Shown: positions 1 to 10,657, counted from the stretch's first letter. The stretch is 64,000 bases of DNA from Semisulcospira habei (GCA_036245525.1 BTPG01000002.1:127054576-127118575); one strand, 5' to 3'. Numbers and translations are program-made. The notes: a model not told the origin generated them from the sequence alone.

Positions 1-28
1 ACTACAAAGTGTCAGGAGTCATACTTAC

Positions 29-282
29 AGCATGTACAGCCGTACATTCTGCCATCATAGTCCCCAACGCGTAAAATCCGTGGCTGTTGGTCAGTTTCAA
101 AGTGTCACAGAATCGTCTGCTGTTGTCCGATCTGCTAATCGCGATGATTTCCGTGCAACAGGAAGTGGTCTGTCGTTTTCCGAGAGTTTTGCAAGCTCGG
201 GATACGCAGTTGCCAACTCCGTCAACTGTGTTACGAACCGATTTGACCCACTTAGGGGCAGGGCCCAAGCTGGGTCCTGTAG
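29..282 (-). CDS. Possible exon of an unrecognised gene (partial)
   Basis: The minus strand is open from about 282 down to 29 and stops at a strong splice donor (CT|GTAAGTATG, GT at 28-27). A possible acceptor (CTCTACAG) lies near 283. The predicted peptide is Cys-rich and matches no family I recognise. Two plus-strand frames are open over the same bases, so the coding strand is uncertain. The donor is the main support. Confidence 0.22.
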
Positions 283-411
283 AGTCTTTTTAAAACACGC
301 GCTGGGCGGGTTTTTCTCATTGCACCTCAGCTTTAATGTCAATGTGAAAACTCCCTGAATCATATGGTGTGTGGGGAGAGACAGGCTGGGTTATGACAGA
401 CGCTAGGATAG

Positions 412-437
412 TCTCTCTCTCTCTCTCTCTCTCTCTG
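412..437. repeat. (CT)n microsatellite
   Basis: A run of CT dinucleotides. Sequences on either side (355-372 and 462-482) repeat the phrase CTCCCTGAATCATATGGTGT, so the tract sits in a short local direct duplication. Confidence 0.85.
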
Positions 438-519
438 TTCCTTAATGTGAGTGTGAAAACTCCCTGAATCATATGGTGTGTGGAGAGACAGGTAGATATC
501 CGCTGTTTATTATGAGTAC

Positions 520-721
520 TTAACTCGTTCTACCCCAAGACCGAAATCCTCAAATGTTGCCGTTGTCCTCTGAAGACCGCATTGCAGTGCAGGACACCGA
601 TCGACAACGATACTTCAAGGGTGAGGCCAAACATAGGCGCCAAGCTATTCTGGCATCACCCTTGAACTATCATGGTCGATCTTTAGTCTTGCTGTGGTGT
701 GTCTGGGGTACAACGAGTTAA
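520..721. mobile_element. TTAA foldback MITE, core B
   Basis: It starts TTAACTCGTTCTACCCC and ends GGGGTACAACGAGTTAA, a 17-bp terminal inverted repeat with one mismatch, including the TTAA at both ends. A core-B hairpin lies inside. The left hairpin arm is degraded; the right arm (GGCGCCAAGCTATTCTGGCA..) is well kept. TTAA duplication with C-rich termini is the piggyBac signature. No transposase is encoded. Confidence 0.8.
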
Positions 722-948
722 ATATGAAAAAAGAACTACTTGTTACAGTTGAACAGTCAGTCATACGTACAGTAGACCGGCTATAGAACATTTTACTGGT
801 GCTCAGGTATTCTACACATACACGTTTAAACATGTATAGATATGTTTATAAATTTTGATGTGTGTGTATTACTTAATTGCGACAGATACTGAGTCGGTTA
901 ATTTGATATCTTGCCGGAGGCCTCACAATAAAGGTTTCTGAGTAATCT

Positions 949-1012
949 CTCTCTCTCTCTCTCAAACACACTGACACACACACGCACACGCGCACGCACG
1001 CACGCACGCGCT
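949..1012. repeat. Compound CT / CA / CG microsatellite
   Basis: A (CT)n run is followed by alternating ACAC and ACGC dinucleotides. The alternating purine-pyrimidine stretch could adopt Z-DNA. I see no gene next to it. Confidence 0.8.
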
Positions 1013-1462
1013 GCACACAACCAATTAGCCTACGACTGACCCTGACTTTGCCAAGTCCGGGGCTTGCTCTCTGAAGATTGCATTACAGTCAGTTTAGCCT
1101 AGTACCTGCGCTTAGCAAAACGTAGATTGATGCAGGTGGGGTAATTCATCTTGCACTAAAATGGTGACCCGGAAGTCGAAGCCATGCTTTTTTGGTGTTC
1201 GACGTAAGTTATTAGAATTATTCAGACTATATGTGTTTACTAAGAGCTTACAAAGAAGTTATTTAAAAATTATTTTAAAAATTCTGCATGCAGTTTTCTT
1301 ATTCCTGACTTACCTTGGGCCTAGTGGTCTACATGCGACCTTAGTGGTATATTTACAACGCAGGGAAACCTTGCAGCACTCAGGTGGGAGATAAGATGCA
1401 ATAAGGTCAAATCGGATTTACAGTTCCGCTGACTCTGTCCATAGGGAGGGTCTCCCCGGAGA

Positions 1463-1554
1463 TTAACCCTTTGGTTGTTGCTTGCGGTTTTAGTCGCGAT
1501 GATTCCTGCAGGGATCATCGCGACTAAAACTGCTACAGACAGACAAAGGATTAA
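1463..1554. mobile_element. TTAA foldback MITE, family A
   Basis: Begins TTAACCCTTTGG and ends CAAAGGATTAA. Between them is the family-A hairpin, with arms around GTCGCGATGATTCCTGCAGG and its complement. Nearly the whole element is one palindrome, unlike B and C elements, which have non-palindromic outer arms. Confidence 0.8.
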
Positions 1555-1595
1555 TTAAGTTCAGCTTAGGATTGACGTGAATCGCGATAGTTCCA

Positions 1596-1790
1596 CTAAA
1601 GGGTGGCGCCAGAGCAGTCAGACGCCCACAAACGCCAGGCTATTCCGGCACCACTCTTAGCCTATTTCATTCTGATACACTACTGCTTGAAATTAATTTG
1701 AAAATTAAAATTCAAGGGTGGTGCCAGAATAGCTTTGCGCCTGAACCTGAAACTGTACCGAACCTGTATAGTACTCCAAATTATTTTGGG
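1596..1790. repeat. Degraded core-B foldback remnants
   Basis: Scattered pieces of the B core are visible (AAGGGTGGCGCCAG, GGCTATTCCGGCACCACTCTT, TTCAAGGGTGGTGCCAGAAT). No intact TTAA ends are left. This looks like one or two old decayed copies. Confidence 0.55.
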
Positions 1791-1868
1791 TTAAAAGGTT
1801 TGAGAATGAACTTTAACTGTTTGGTTAATACACTTGTTTAGTATGATTCTTTACTGTCGTTGAGAATA

Positions 1869-2056
1869 TTAACCCTTTTAATCCTGATACTCTATTGATT
1901 GAAATAAATTTGACTTTAGTTCAAGGGTGGCGCCAAGCTATTCTGGCACCACCCTTCAACAAAAATGGTTGAACTGTCTCCTAATCTGTAATCTGCCACA
2001 GGACCGAATAAGCACATTTTAAACACAAAAATCAGCTTCAGGATGTAATGGGTTAA
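1869..2056. mobile_element. TTAA foldback MITE, core B
   Basis: Ends are TTAACCCTTTTAATCCTGA and, inverted, TTAACCCATTACATCCTGA. The inner left B arm is shortened to TTCAAGGGTGGCGCC, while the right arm is longer. The outer arms have the TTGAAATAAATTTGACT motif seen in other B copies. Confidence 0.8.
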
Positions 2057-2189
2057 ACTAACAGGATCGCCCCTTCTAACACTAATTGAATAATTATAAG
2101 GAAGATGACGTGGCGTAAACACGACAGGTTTCCGCAAGAACAATTGTAGCGACAGAGCTGGCTTGCGTAAAACATGTACAGGGCGGAAG

Positions 2190-2350
2190 CCGGACGCGAA
2201 ATTTCTTTTCCCAACCGAGTTCGGTAACGCAAGCTCAGCGCATAGTTCTGCCTGTCGGCAGTGTGTCAGAGTGTGGCCTGTCGGCAGAACTATGCGCTGA
2301 GTTTGCCTTACAGAACTCGGTTGTTAAAAGAAATTACGCAAGCCGGACAC
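2190..2350. repeat. Large imperfect inverted repeat (family J)
   Basis: The left arm (about 2190-2252) and right arm (about 2283-2349) are complementary over about 60 bp, including GAACTATGCGCTGAG and CAGAACTCGGTTG. They are separated by a roughly 30-bp spacer that itself repeats CTGTCGGCA. Only one copy is in the window, and the ends are not TTAA. Confidence 0.7.
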
Positions 2351-3118
2351 ATCGAGGGATGTGGCAGCGGTATAGCGCCAAAGTCTATTCGTTTTCAGAT
2401 TTTTTCTTTCTCGGAAACTGACAGACTCCCTGTCCTTCACAAATACAGATATCTTTACTTTTTTCTTCTTCTTTTTTTTAATATGAAAAAAATTTGGGCG
2501 CATCACGTTCAGTTGCTGGTACTGAAAATGTGCAACGTCAATTACGAGGTCAGTTTACTGATGATCTTTTCAGAATGCCGCCGGCGTTACGATGTTTTAA
2601 CATCGTCTAACAGCGTGCCGCCGTACTGACGTGCGCTGCGTCAAAACGTGAGCGGCCGGCACAATACTACTGTGTTTCTGTCTCAAACTGTGTCAATGCA
2701 GAATCAGTCCATCCTACAGCTCGACTATCCCTCGTGCGGAATATAATCCTCTATCGCGACAGTTCAGTCCACGTCACACTGTATCATTTCAACACTGATC
2801 ATTGATCATTCATGCAGCGGCACGGACATGCTATATCCTTCTTCCGACGCTTTCTAAGTGACTTTCAGTGTGGATCTTGCGTGTCAGTGATAAGGCACTT
2901 GCAGAGCTCTGTATCTTAGTCTTTGTGGGGATCAGTTTAGAGTGGGATCAGAGTGGTGTAAGTGACCTTCATTATTCGGTATTATCAAAACCCCGTTCCG
3001 GCCCTGCTACTGGGCACAAACTATTCATCAAATATCTCCAACTACACAGAAGTGGCCCCATCCGGCCATCCAATAAACGAAGACAGATATAGAAGGAGGC
3101 CTCCCACCACTGAAGAGG

Positions 3119-3169
3119 CAAAGAACCTCATGAGCCCCCGCATGCTGCGGGGGCTCATGAGGTTCTTTG
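3119..3169. repeat. Family D hairpin (24-bp arms, 3-nt loop)
   Basis: A perfect 24-bp inverted repeat with the D-family CTCATGAGCCCCCGC core and a TGC loop. Other D copies have GATCCTCATGAG where this one has AACCTCATGAG, and the change appears on both arms. Confidence 0.85.
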
Positions 3170-3470
3170 TCTCAGTCTTGCAGCTTAGCAGTGTTTGCAT
3201 TTCTTTCCAGGCTCTGTGTGGGTTATCGGCCTATCAGAGCGAAAGGAAATGTCTGCTCCGTTTATTGAATGTTCATGCGGCCACCGGAGAAGAAAAAAAA
3301 AAAAAACGTCCGGGACTACAGACCTGGCTTTGACACGTGCTGCAGAGGGATTGTTCACACCATGTACAAGCGTGGGTTGAGCCTTTAACGCGTCTCCTGG
3401 ATGTGTATTTAAAACAACGTAGCAACGCAAAGGCGGTTGTACGGTTGTGAAACTAGCCGAGCGGAAAAAA

Positions 3471-3545
3471 ATAACTGACGCCTGTTTGATTGTCCGTAGC
3501 GGTTTTCGTTGCGATGACGATGATTCCTACGGGAATCGTCGCGAC

Positions 3546-3581
<36 letters not shown>

Positions 3582-3607
3582 GCGGCTACCGACAGCAAAA
3601 TGGTTAA
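3471..3607. mobile_element. Family A foldback with A(33) insert
   Basis: The A hairpin (GTAGCGGTTTTCGTTGCGATG .. GGGAATCGTCGCGACC) is broken in the right arm by 33 consecutive A (3547-3579), then resumes as CCGCGGCTACCGACAGC and ends at TTAA (3604-3607). The AAAAA of the normal right arm has probably expanded by slippage. Confidence 0.7.
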
Positions 3608-3611
3608 ACTT

Positions 3612-3688
3612 GAAACCTGCTAAATAACATGTCAACCTTCAATTTCCTTTATATACCCTAAAGGTCGACATGTTATTTAGCAGGTTTT
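3612..3688. repeat. Hairpin with 27-bp arms
   Basis: Arms at 3612-3638 and 3661-3688 (AACCTGCTAAATAACATGTC and its complement) flank an AT-rich loop of about 22 bp. It directly follows the family-A element. Confidence 0.75.
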
Positions 3689-3689
3689 C

Positions 3690-4400
3690 GCATCCCGAGG
3701 CTGGATTTCAAAAGTTTGCCCATTGTCCTAGCTTCAGACAGATCCCATGTCCTTGCCCACCTCTATGAACTCCTCCCCTCTGGCCGCAGACTCCGCACGC
3801 ACAAGGCTACGACACTCAGACTACAGTACACTTTCATCCCCAAATCCATCACTCTAAGCAATCTCAGTAGGTACATCCACGCATACCCAAACCTTACTCC
3901 TCCCCCTATCCTGTGCAATCAGTAGGAATGGAACTTGTTGATTTTAGAGAAGTGATTATATTGTGTTTTATGTGGTGGTGAACATGGACATAATATTGGG
4001 ATCTTTGTTACTGTTTGTTTACCCACTATTTTACTAAGGTAGATCTTAATTACGCAGCTTGTGTAATAATGTATTGAGACGTTTGTATAATAAGTAGTGA
4101 TGGTTAGGATTAGGTTGAAACACGCGTATTATGTATGCATGTCAGTAGAGGTGGGTGTGAATGTGTTGCCGCCCAGTTCAGTTCATAAAAGATGTTTATG
4201 TTTGAGATGTGTAAGAGTTATGTGTAAAGATTTTGTAGTGTTTACTTATGTCCATTTGGAATTTGTAGCTGTGTAAGTGCAGGGAGAAAATGTTCATAAT
4301 TATGTTATAATGTTGTCATGTCTTGTTTGTACTATTTGTTATAAATGTACCACAACCGAATTTCTCTTTTCGAGATAATGAAGTATTCTTATTGTAATGA
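3690..4400 (+). mobile_element. 3' end of an L2/Rex1-like LINE (truncated)
   Basis: The open frame 3716-3925 encodes the C-terminal tail of a LINE polyprotein (SHVLAHLYELLPSGRRLR then a stop). About 470 bp of 3' UTR follow, ending ACCGAATTTCTCTTTTCGAGATAATGAAGT and a short ATTCTTATTG tail. The GAGATAATAAAGT ending is typical of the L2/Rex1 group. Most of the UTR recurs at 22705-22935. EN and RT domains are missing, so this is a 5'-truncated dead copy. Confidence 0.75.
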
Positions 4401-5620
4401 AGCTCCGAGGCTATGCTCGTGCATAGTGCTCATACATTAGGGTTAGTACGGTACGGTTTTTGTTAACGGTTTGTTTGTGCCGATAGTCCGTGGGGCCTGC
4501 TGCCCATGTGGAATCTGTAAGACATGGTTAGCACGGAGTTTGGTGAGTTCTGTTTAGTGAGTTCTAGGCAAAAGCTGTGTCTGTCAGAGGTCTAGTTTGG
4601 TTAGTGCGGGGCTTGACTGTCATTCTGGACAGATGTTATGCGAGATACCTTAGCCCGCATTCCAAGACTCTGAAGCCTAGATTTCAGGTATGTTACTATA
4701 TATGTAGTATTGATAGTTGCTTAGTTAAAGACAGTATGCGCTGGTAAGAGTAATTTGCTCGTATAGTGTTGACCGGTTTGGTTTAGTTATGTCAACTTGG
4801 TTTAGAATTCGGTGAAGTAACCGGTGTTTTTGTATACAGTTGTTTACCGAGATAGATGACTAAAGGAATGTAAGGTGTGTATGCTTAAGTCGCTATGAAG
4901 ATAGTACGTGGTTGGTTAAGCATAGTCTTTTCCAGTGTATAGAGTAGTGTATAGCAAGAGTGTTAGGCTATAGTCTGTTTCAAGATAGTGACAGAGATAT
5001 GGGGGTGTTACGGAAGTAGACAGTTTATGAAGCACGTGTGTGTGTGTGAACGAACGTGCGAGTTATTTGTATCAGCCAGGTTACGTGACGTTTCTCATTT
5101 ATCCAATATGTGGTGTGTTTAGCAAGTGTTACGTTGGGACTTTTGTTTTCTAAACAGAGTTCTTGTAAAGAGTGGAACGACGGACGCCGAGACGTCGAGT
5201 CACAGGTGGGACCTAACGTGAGGTCATCCCTCCAGCTCTTCACTGAGAGTGAGTCTGACCGGGACCAAGACGCCCGAGTCAAAGCGAGAACTGCGCTACC
5301 GTACGAGAACGAGGACGTCCGTGCCAAAGAGACCGGACGGCAAGAAGAAGCGTACGACGAAGGACTTTCACGCCTAGACGTGAGAAGGACCAACGTAACC
5401 AGGCAATAACATCAAACAGGTTGGAGACAGTGTGAAACTAAAACCTAGCCTGGCAAAGATATTGTGATGTGTATGTGATGTATATAGCTTGAACCCGTGT
5501 GTTTGTTTTACCGCATGAATGCGCCCGTCTGAGTCAGTGGCGGTGTATGCGTCTGTTGCGTGAGAGTCTGTACGTGCGACTGTGGGCTTGAAGTCTGCGT
5601 GCGTTACACTTATTATTATT
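4401..5620. other. Unassigned region with one 100-codon open frame
   Basis: The plus-strand frame 5110-5409 is open and rich in charged residues (Glu, Asp, Arg). It is preceded by an acceptor-like CTAAACAG (5151-5158) and contains many CpG, unlike its flanks. I recognise no domain. TGTTA at 5006 and TAACA at 5407-5411 could be LTR ends but have no matching target duplication. The stretch ends in a TTATTATT tail near 5610-5630 like those of nearby LINEs, so an unknown transposon is as likely as an exon. Confidence 0.25.
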
Positions 5621-5880
5621 CTTATTATTATCTGAATCAGTTATTGTCGTGTTCACTTGACCTTACACTATCAGGATTATGACAGCCAATATATCAATTA
5701 TGCTCACGTCAGCACTTATATTAACCGACATCTGACCGGTATCAATCATCACTAGGGCCGCATGACACGTGACCCAAATACAATACTGGAGTACACGATC
5801 ACCGGAATTTATCTCTGTGAGTTGCTTCCTCTCCCATTCATTTAGCGGCACCGGCTTGTCGGAAGTTTTCGTGTTATTTC

Positions 5881-5976
5881 ACACACGCACGCACTACGCA
5901 CGCCGGCACACACACACGGCGCGCGCGCACGCCAGCACACACACATGCCACACACACACACACACAGCGCGCCCTT
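5881..5976. repeat. CA/CG-rich alternating microsatellite
   Basis: About 95 bp of CACACG, CGCGCG and CACACA. Short open frames read through it on both strands only because of the dinucleotide repeat. Confidence 0.85.
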
Positions 5977-6209
5977 AGTAGATTCACGCACACACAAAGT
6001 GTGTCGTGTCAGTAATTCAGTATAACATCCATTCACTGCAACTCAGCACGTACGCGTTCAAGTTTTCTTATGTCCAGACTAAAATGACGCGCGGCTTTGC
6101 TGAAGTGCATCAATCCGCTTACCTTTACAACGACTCTCAACAACGAACGTGAGCGAAGCCAAGCAGATCAGTAACCATTTCTACCATAAGCAAAGACAAG
6201 GCACGCCGC

Positions 6210-6395
6210 GGAACATCTACAAGAGGCATAAGCCCGAGGAGGGGGTAGATGCCGGGTGGGTGGATGCCACGGTTTGGATCGGCCTCATGACCGAGGTTCT
6301 GTAGTGCCTCTTGGAGATCCTCATTAAGCCCGATGAGGGGGTGGGGAGCGCGGATCCTCTACGCCTCTTGCTTGGAGATGTTGGGATCGGGCTGA
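6210..6395. repeat. Diverged, partly duplicated family D foldback
   Basis: Contains AAGAGGCATAAGCCCGAGGAG, then GGAGATCCTCATTAAGCCC, then GATCCTCTACGCCTCTTGC. These are D-family arm sequences, but the order suggests two overlapping degraded copies. Confidence 0.5.
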
Positions 6396-6429
6396 CGAGG
6401 AAGTCCGAAGTATTGTCTATGCTTGTCAC

Positions 6430-7260
6430 AGTCGTACACTAACTTGTCTTTGTTGGACCCGGCTGGAGTCGTTCGGCGTAAACTGTAGCCTCTTTAATGA
6501 TAGTGTTTCTTCCAAACACACGTTTCCGGGCCAATCCTATGCGGACTAGGGCTGCTCTGCATGATACTACATGTGAGAAATACTGACACGCGCTACAGAC
6601 AGCCGAATTAAAGAGTGTGCAATCACAAGTTATAGTTGTACTAAGCCGCACAAACAGGCAGCACACAGTGGTGCGGCATAGGTCTACATGCCTCTATTTC
6701 CCGCAGGCACTTCACGGCGAATGTCTGTAACACCAACATACTGCACCCTTTGCCGCCATTCACACACGTAAAGCGGCAGCTCAGTACTGCCTTCAGCAAA
6801 TGACTATGGGAATTTCAGTCGAACACGAGGTATGGCCGTAACCGCTCTCTCCAGTGCACCGTCAGTTCAACCCTATGCGGCTGTCAGTAGCGCTTCAGTT
6901 GTCAAGATGATTTCTACCGGACTCCTACAGGATTCGTCGCCGCCGCTCCGACAAAAAGCGCTCACAGCCAAAACCCGGCATTGTGTACTGGTGGCTCAGA
7001 ACACATAGAGCGACTGAGGTTAAAACGCCATTTCATCAAGTTTATTTGTTTATATGTGATATTTCAGAAGTAATTCCTAAATCACTTCTTGAGCTCTGGG
7101 AATCGCTGAAATGTACCGGCGACCGTACGCACAGAGACGGTGGTTAAATCCTCATTTTATTTTATTCCCTTGCGATGTCAGTATGTATTAGAATTCCTAG
7201 ACGACCACTGACTTGAGCTCCGCAGAAAATCAAATCGGGGGGACTATATAATGCACAGGG
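6430..7260. other. No recognisable feature
   Basis: I see no repeat shared with the rest of the window and no convincing reading frame over about 830 bp. Confidence 0.5.
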
Positions 7261-7416
7261 ACCGACGACTGCATGCCAAGAAGGTTAATTATAAACTCAT
7301 TTGTTAACCCGTTCAGTGCCATCTGTCGCACACTGTTTCTGCAATCTTCGTTATTCAACAGCAAAAAAAGCCCTAGTTCTGATTTTCACAGAAACATAAG
7401 ATTCAAAGTGGTGTCA

Positions 7417-7482
7417 GCAAGAGGCATAGATCCTCATGAGCCCCCGCAACTGCAGGGGCTCATGAGGATCTACGCCTCTTGC
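7417..7482. repeat. Family D hairpin
   Basis: GCAAGAGGCATAGATCCTCA on the left is mirrored by GAGGATCTACGCCTCTTGC on the right, with 31-bp arms and almost no loop. TTAACCCGTTCAGTGCC at 7304 may be the left end of a larger element, but I cannot find its partner. Confidence 0.85.
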
Positions 7483-7664
7483 AGTTGGGTGGTGTTCAAA
7501 TTTTCTCGGCGCCTGTGATGTTTCAAAAGAAATCGTAAGCCACATTTTTCCGCTCAAGAAATCAACCGTACTGAGTGCACGGCGACACATTTCACACCGC
7601 TTGACGGGTGTCACCTGTACAGTCCCCAAGACAACCACCTTCCACCTGCAGGAGGCATATATAC

Positions 7665-7717
7665 CTGTGTGCTGGACCTACGGCCGAAAGGTCCTAAATC
7701 ACAGACCAGCACACAGA
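7665..7717. repeat. Family E hairpin (short-armed copy)
   Basis: CTGTGTGCTGG at the left is complementary to CCAGCACACAG at the right. The interior TAAATCACAGACC recurs at 26232-26302 and 42475-42530, which defines the family. Confidence 0.6.
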
Positions 7718-8445
7718 TTCTCACGAGTGCCTTGAGTCAGTGCAGCCTCAGGGGCTCGTGAAAATTTGCGCCTTCGCCCACCGTTCGTCTTCAACACAGG
7801 GAGTTCATCGCGCGTCAATTTTAAATCCTCAAACTGAGGAGATTATGAGAGTTTGCAATTTATATCCTTGCACAGAAGTACAAGTACATATATATATGAC
7901 AGGTGAAGATTTCGACTGTGTACCTTTACTCCCCCTGTTCTTTGCGTTTTACCTTGCCGCCAGGTGTCTGCCGTAGTGGCTTAACGTTACACATTGGTGG
8001 CTGTGTATGTGTCACATTTTAACGCACGGCCGGATTACCGCCTGAAGGACACCACAGTATTAGATGAGTCTTAAATATGTGCGGCTTCAACGACTGCAAA
8101 ATGTGTACCCAGTGTTCCAACAGAGACAATCCTTACATCGCCTCGTTCATCAAACAGACTTGATATTTCACACAAAAAGCTATTACAAAATGCACACTAG
8201 TATTTTAAATACTGGTTATTTATTTTCATTTCACTGGGTACTATTTTCCACGGGATGACGCTCGTAAAATGCTTCTTTTTTTTAAATCCTTCTGCAATAT
8301 ACACAGCTTAAAGAACTTTGCTTGACTCCCTACAACTGTTTCCGATGTCGAAACCTATTGAATCTGTTGCACAACATTTAGCTGTTTTACTGTGCAAGTG
8401 AAATCAAACGTGCGAATGATGTTTGCTAAGAAAGTCAGCGGGAAA

Positions 8446-8563
8446 CCCTTTGGCTGTCGGTAGGGTTTTTGTCGCGATGATTCCTGCAGGAAAACTGAAC
8501 AACATCCCGACATCCTGCAGGAATCATCGCGACAAAAACCGCTACCGACAGCGAACGGGTTAA
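8446..8563. mobile_element. TTAA foldback MITE, family A
   Basis: Starts CCCTTTGGCTGTCGG (left TTAA mutated) and ends GCGAACGGGTTAA. The centre has been disrupted: GATTCCTGCAGG appears, then 20 unrelated bases, then CCTGCAGGAATCATCGCG. Confidence 0.8.
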
Positions 8564-8671
8564 ATGTGTTAACATACTGGAGAAGTGCCATATACGAATT
8601 CGCCGCGTATCCGTATGCGACGCGTCTCCAATGAGTTAAAACTGACGGCGGTAACGCAAAAGGGGGTCAAA

Positions 8672-8932
8672 TCAAAGTCATGTCGCTGCCTGCCAGTCTG
8701 CGAAATCTCCCTACTCTCTCTCAGTTTAAGGCTCAATTGAAAACTCACTTCTTCCAGCTTGCTTTTCCTCAGTCGTAGATCCGTGGTCCTGTTGTATTTA
8801 TTTGTAAATATTTCATATCGTCTGTCATGTTTGAATGTGTGTTAGCGCAATGAGTTTTTGCCACAAAAAGATTTTGCGCTGTACTGACAAGAACCATTCA
8901 TTATTATTATTATAAATTATTACCAGGCATTA
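8672..8932 (+). mobile_element. CR1/L2-type LINE 3' scrap
   Basis: A short frame reads LPASLRNLPTLSQFKAQLKT then HFF, the usual C-terminal end of CR1/L2 polyproteins. A 3' UTR follows with AGCGCAATGAG, TTTTGCGCTGTA and a TTATTATTATTATAA tail. Confidence 0.65.
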
Positions 8933-9143
8933 ATTCATTGTGCCCGAGGTACGAAATACCCACAGTTTGGAGTTATCCTCTGAGAAGTGCATTACCATTT
9001 AGGAGACAGATCGACCATGATAGTTCAAGGGTGGTGGCAGAATAGCTTGGCGCCTATAGGCGCCAAGCTATTCTGCCACCACCCTTGAACTATCATGGTC
9101 AAGCCGTATCTTGCTGTGGTATGTCGCGGGCAGAATGAGTTAA
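8930..9143. mobile_element. TTAA foldback MITE, core B, with an 88-bp perfect palindrome
   Basis: Ends are TTAATTCATTGTGCCCG and, inverted, TTAACTCATTCTGCCCG. The core at 9013-9100 is two 44-bp arms that are exact complements with no spacer, centred on CCTATAGG. The copy-specific GTGGCAG (consensus GTGCCAG) is present in both arms. Confidence 0.88.
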
Positions 9144-9194
9144 AGAACAAGGTCAAGGTTTAGTGAAAGACTGAATGGTTACAGAGAGGGGCAC

Positions 9195-9362
9195 CGGGTT
9201 TTTTTTTTTTTTTTTGTTTTTTTTTTTTTGTTGCGTGAGTGTGTATGTGTTGTATGATGCAAGGTGTGTGTATGTTAGTATGTCCTTTGTACGGCGCCTT
9301 GAGCTTTTCTATCGAAAGTATAGGCGCCTTAAAAATATACATTATTATTATTTTTACATGTA
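9195..9362 (+). mobile_element. Possible LINE/SINE 3' tail
   Basis: After two T-runs, the sequence carries TTGTACGGCGCCTTGAGC, AGGCGCCTTAAAAATA and ATTATTATT. This GCGCC..ATTATT layout matches the 3' tails of retroelements near 8860, 39650 and 56780. No coding sequence is attached. Confidence 0.4.
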
Positions 9363-9757
9363 CTTCCCGCTCCTCTGACGCGGCATGTCTACGGATTTAG
9401 GCTGGAGCCATAACTCCAAACCCCGAAGTGCGTGACTCTTAACACTTAACAGTAACTAAATTTCTTAATCACACCGGCTACCTTCCTCATTCGTGGGAGG
9501 TAACTAACACCTTCCTCGATCGTGCAAGGTAGCCAACACTATGCATAAGGTAATGAAATAATTATGGTCAGCCTGACCGCCATCCTGAACTGTTTGATGT
9601 TCACCCAATGAGTGGGCATTGACCTGCTATTAATTGTACTTCCATCGTAAACGCGCTGTCCGACCCGACAATAAATGCTCATGCCCATACCGTAAATGCC
9701 TAGGCCCACATCGTAAATGTCTACTGCCAACCTAGGCCACGGCATGTGAAGAATCCA

Positions 9758-9905
9758 TTAATCCATTCAGCACTGACACACTACAACAGTATATGGATCG
9801 ACCATGAACGTTCAAGGGTGGTGCCTGAATAGTGTGGCGCCTAGTATTGAGGCACCAAGCTATTCCCGCAACACCCTTGAACAATCATGGTCGATACACC
9901 CTTAC
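9758..9905. mobile_element. TTAA foldback MITE, core B, right end decayed
   Basis: Starts TTAATCCATTCAGCACTGACAC. The hairpin arms GACCATGAACGTTCAAGGGTG and CACCCTTGAACAATCATGGTC remain recognisable. The right TTAA is lost and the sequence runs straight into a D element. Confidence 0.7.
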
Positions 9906-9951
9906 CCCGTTCACTGCCGAGAAAAAGTGATCTCACCGGCTCGATCCAACT

Positions 9952-10017
9952 GCAAGAGATGTAGATCCTCATGAGCCCCCGCGACTGCGGGGGCTCATGC
10001 GGATCTATGCCTCTTGC
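9952..10017. repeat. Family D hairpin
   Basis: GCAAGAGATGTAGATCCTCA is mirrored by GCGGATCTATGCCTCTTGC around GCCCCCGCGACTGCGGGGGC. The following TGAGACCACGTTGTGTCCATG also follows the D copy at 54715, so the element extends beyond the hairpin. Confidence 0.85.
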
Positions 10018-10356
10018 TGAGACCACGTTGTGTCCATGTTCTTTGGCCGGAGAGTTCAGTGTGGCTTTTGGCGGTTGGTGAACACAGATTTCTGACAAAG
10101 AAAATGTTATGTTGACCCGTAATGTAGTCTAATGAGAGGGAAATCTCTCAACTTTGAGAACTGCGTCACTGAGCTTCGCTGCCGGGAAAATATGAATACC
10201 ACGGTAGCTGCCTGATTACCTCTGTACCCAATAGATATAAAAAAAACTACTAGTCTGTAATTACCTTCGAAGTTACGTCAATTCATGGCCAGTCCATGAT
10301 CTCTGACTCAACTGAAATTATGTGTGGGCACCATGGCGGTCAAATATAAAATTGGT

Positions 10357-10570
10357 TTAACCCATTCAGCCCTGACGCACTACAGCAGGAGATGGATCGA
10401 CCACGATAATTCAAGGGTAGTGCCAGATTAGCTTGGCGCCGACAGGCGCCAAGCTAATCTGGCACTGCCCTTGAATTATCACTGTCGATCCATCTCCTGC
10501 AACAGGTGCATAGTCGTTAGATGACGCCTCCACAAGTTGGGAAATACGTGCGCCGGGCTGAATGAGTTAA
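10357..10570. mobile_element. TTAA foldback MITE, core C
   Basis: Begins TTAACCCATTCAGCCCTGACG and ends GCCGGGCTGAATGAGTTAA. The inner hairpin runs 10391-10499 with arms of about 50 bp. The right outer arm carries GCATAGTCGTTAGATGACGC, shared with other C copies. Its right TTAA is also the left TTAA of the next element. Confidence 0.88.
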
Positions 10571-10657
10571 CCCGTTGGCTGTCGGTAGCGGGTTTTGCTG
10601 CTATGATTTCTGCAGGAATCATAGCGACAAAGCCCGTTACTGACAGCCAGAGGGTTA
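10567..10657. mobile_element. TTAA foldback MITE, family A, abutting the previous element
   Basis: Begins TTAACCCGTTGGCTGTCGG and ends CAGCCAGAGGGTTAA. It shares TTAA 10567-10570 with the core-C element. GCTATGATT replaces the usual GCGATGATT, and the change is mirrored in the right arm. Confidence 0.88.

Noticed and set aside
5006..5411. Solo LTR (TGTTA..TAACA)
   Set aside because: No matching target duplication, no polyadenylation signal in the expected place and no second copy. The five-base end match could be chance.
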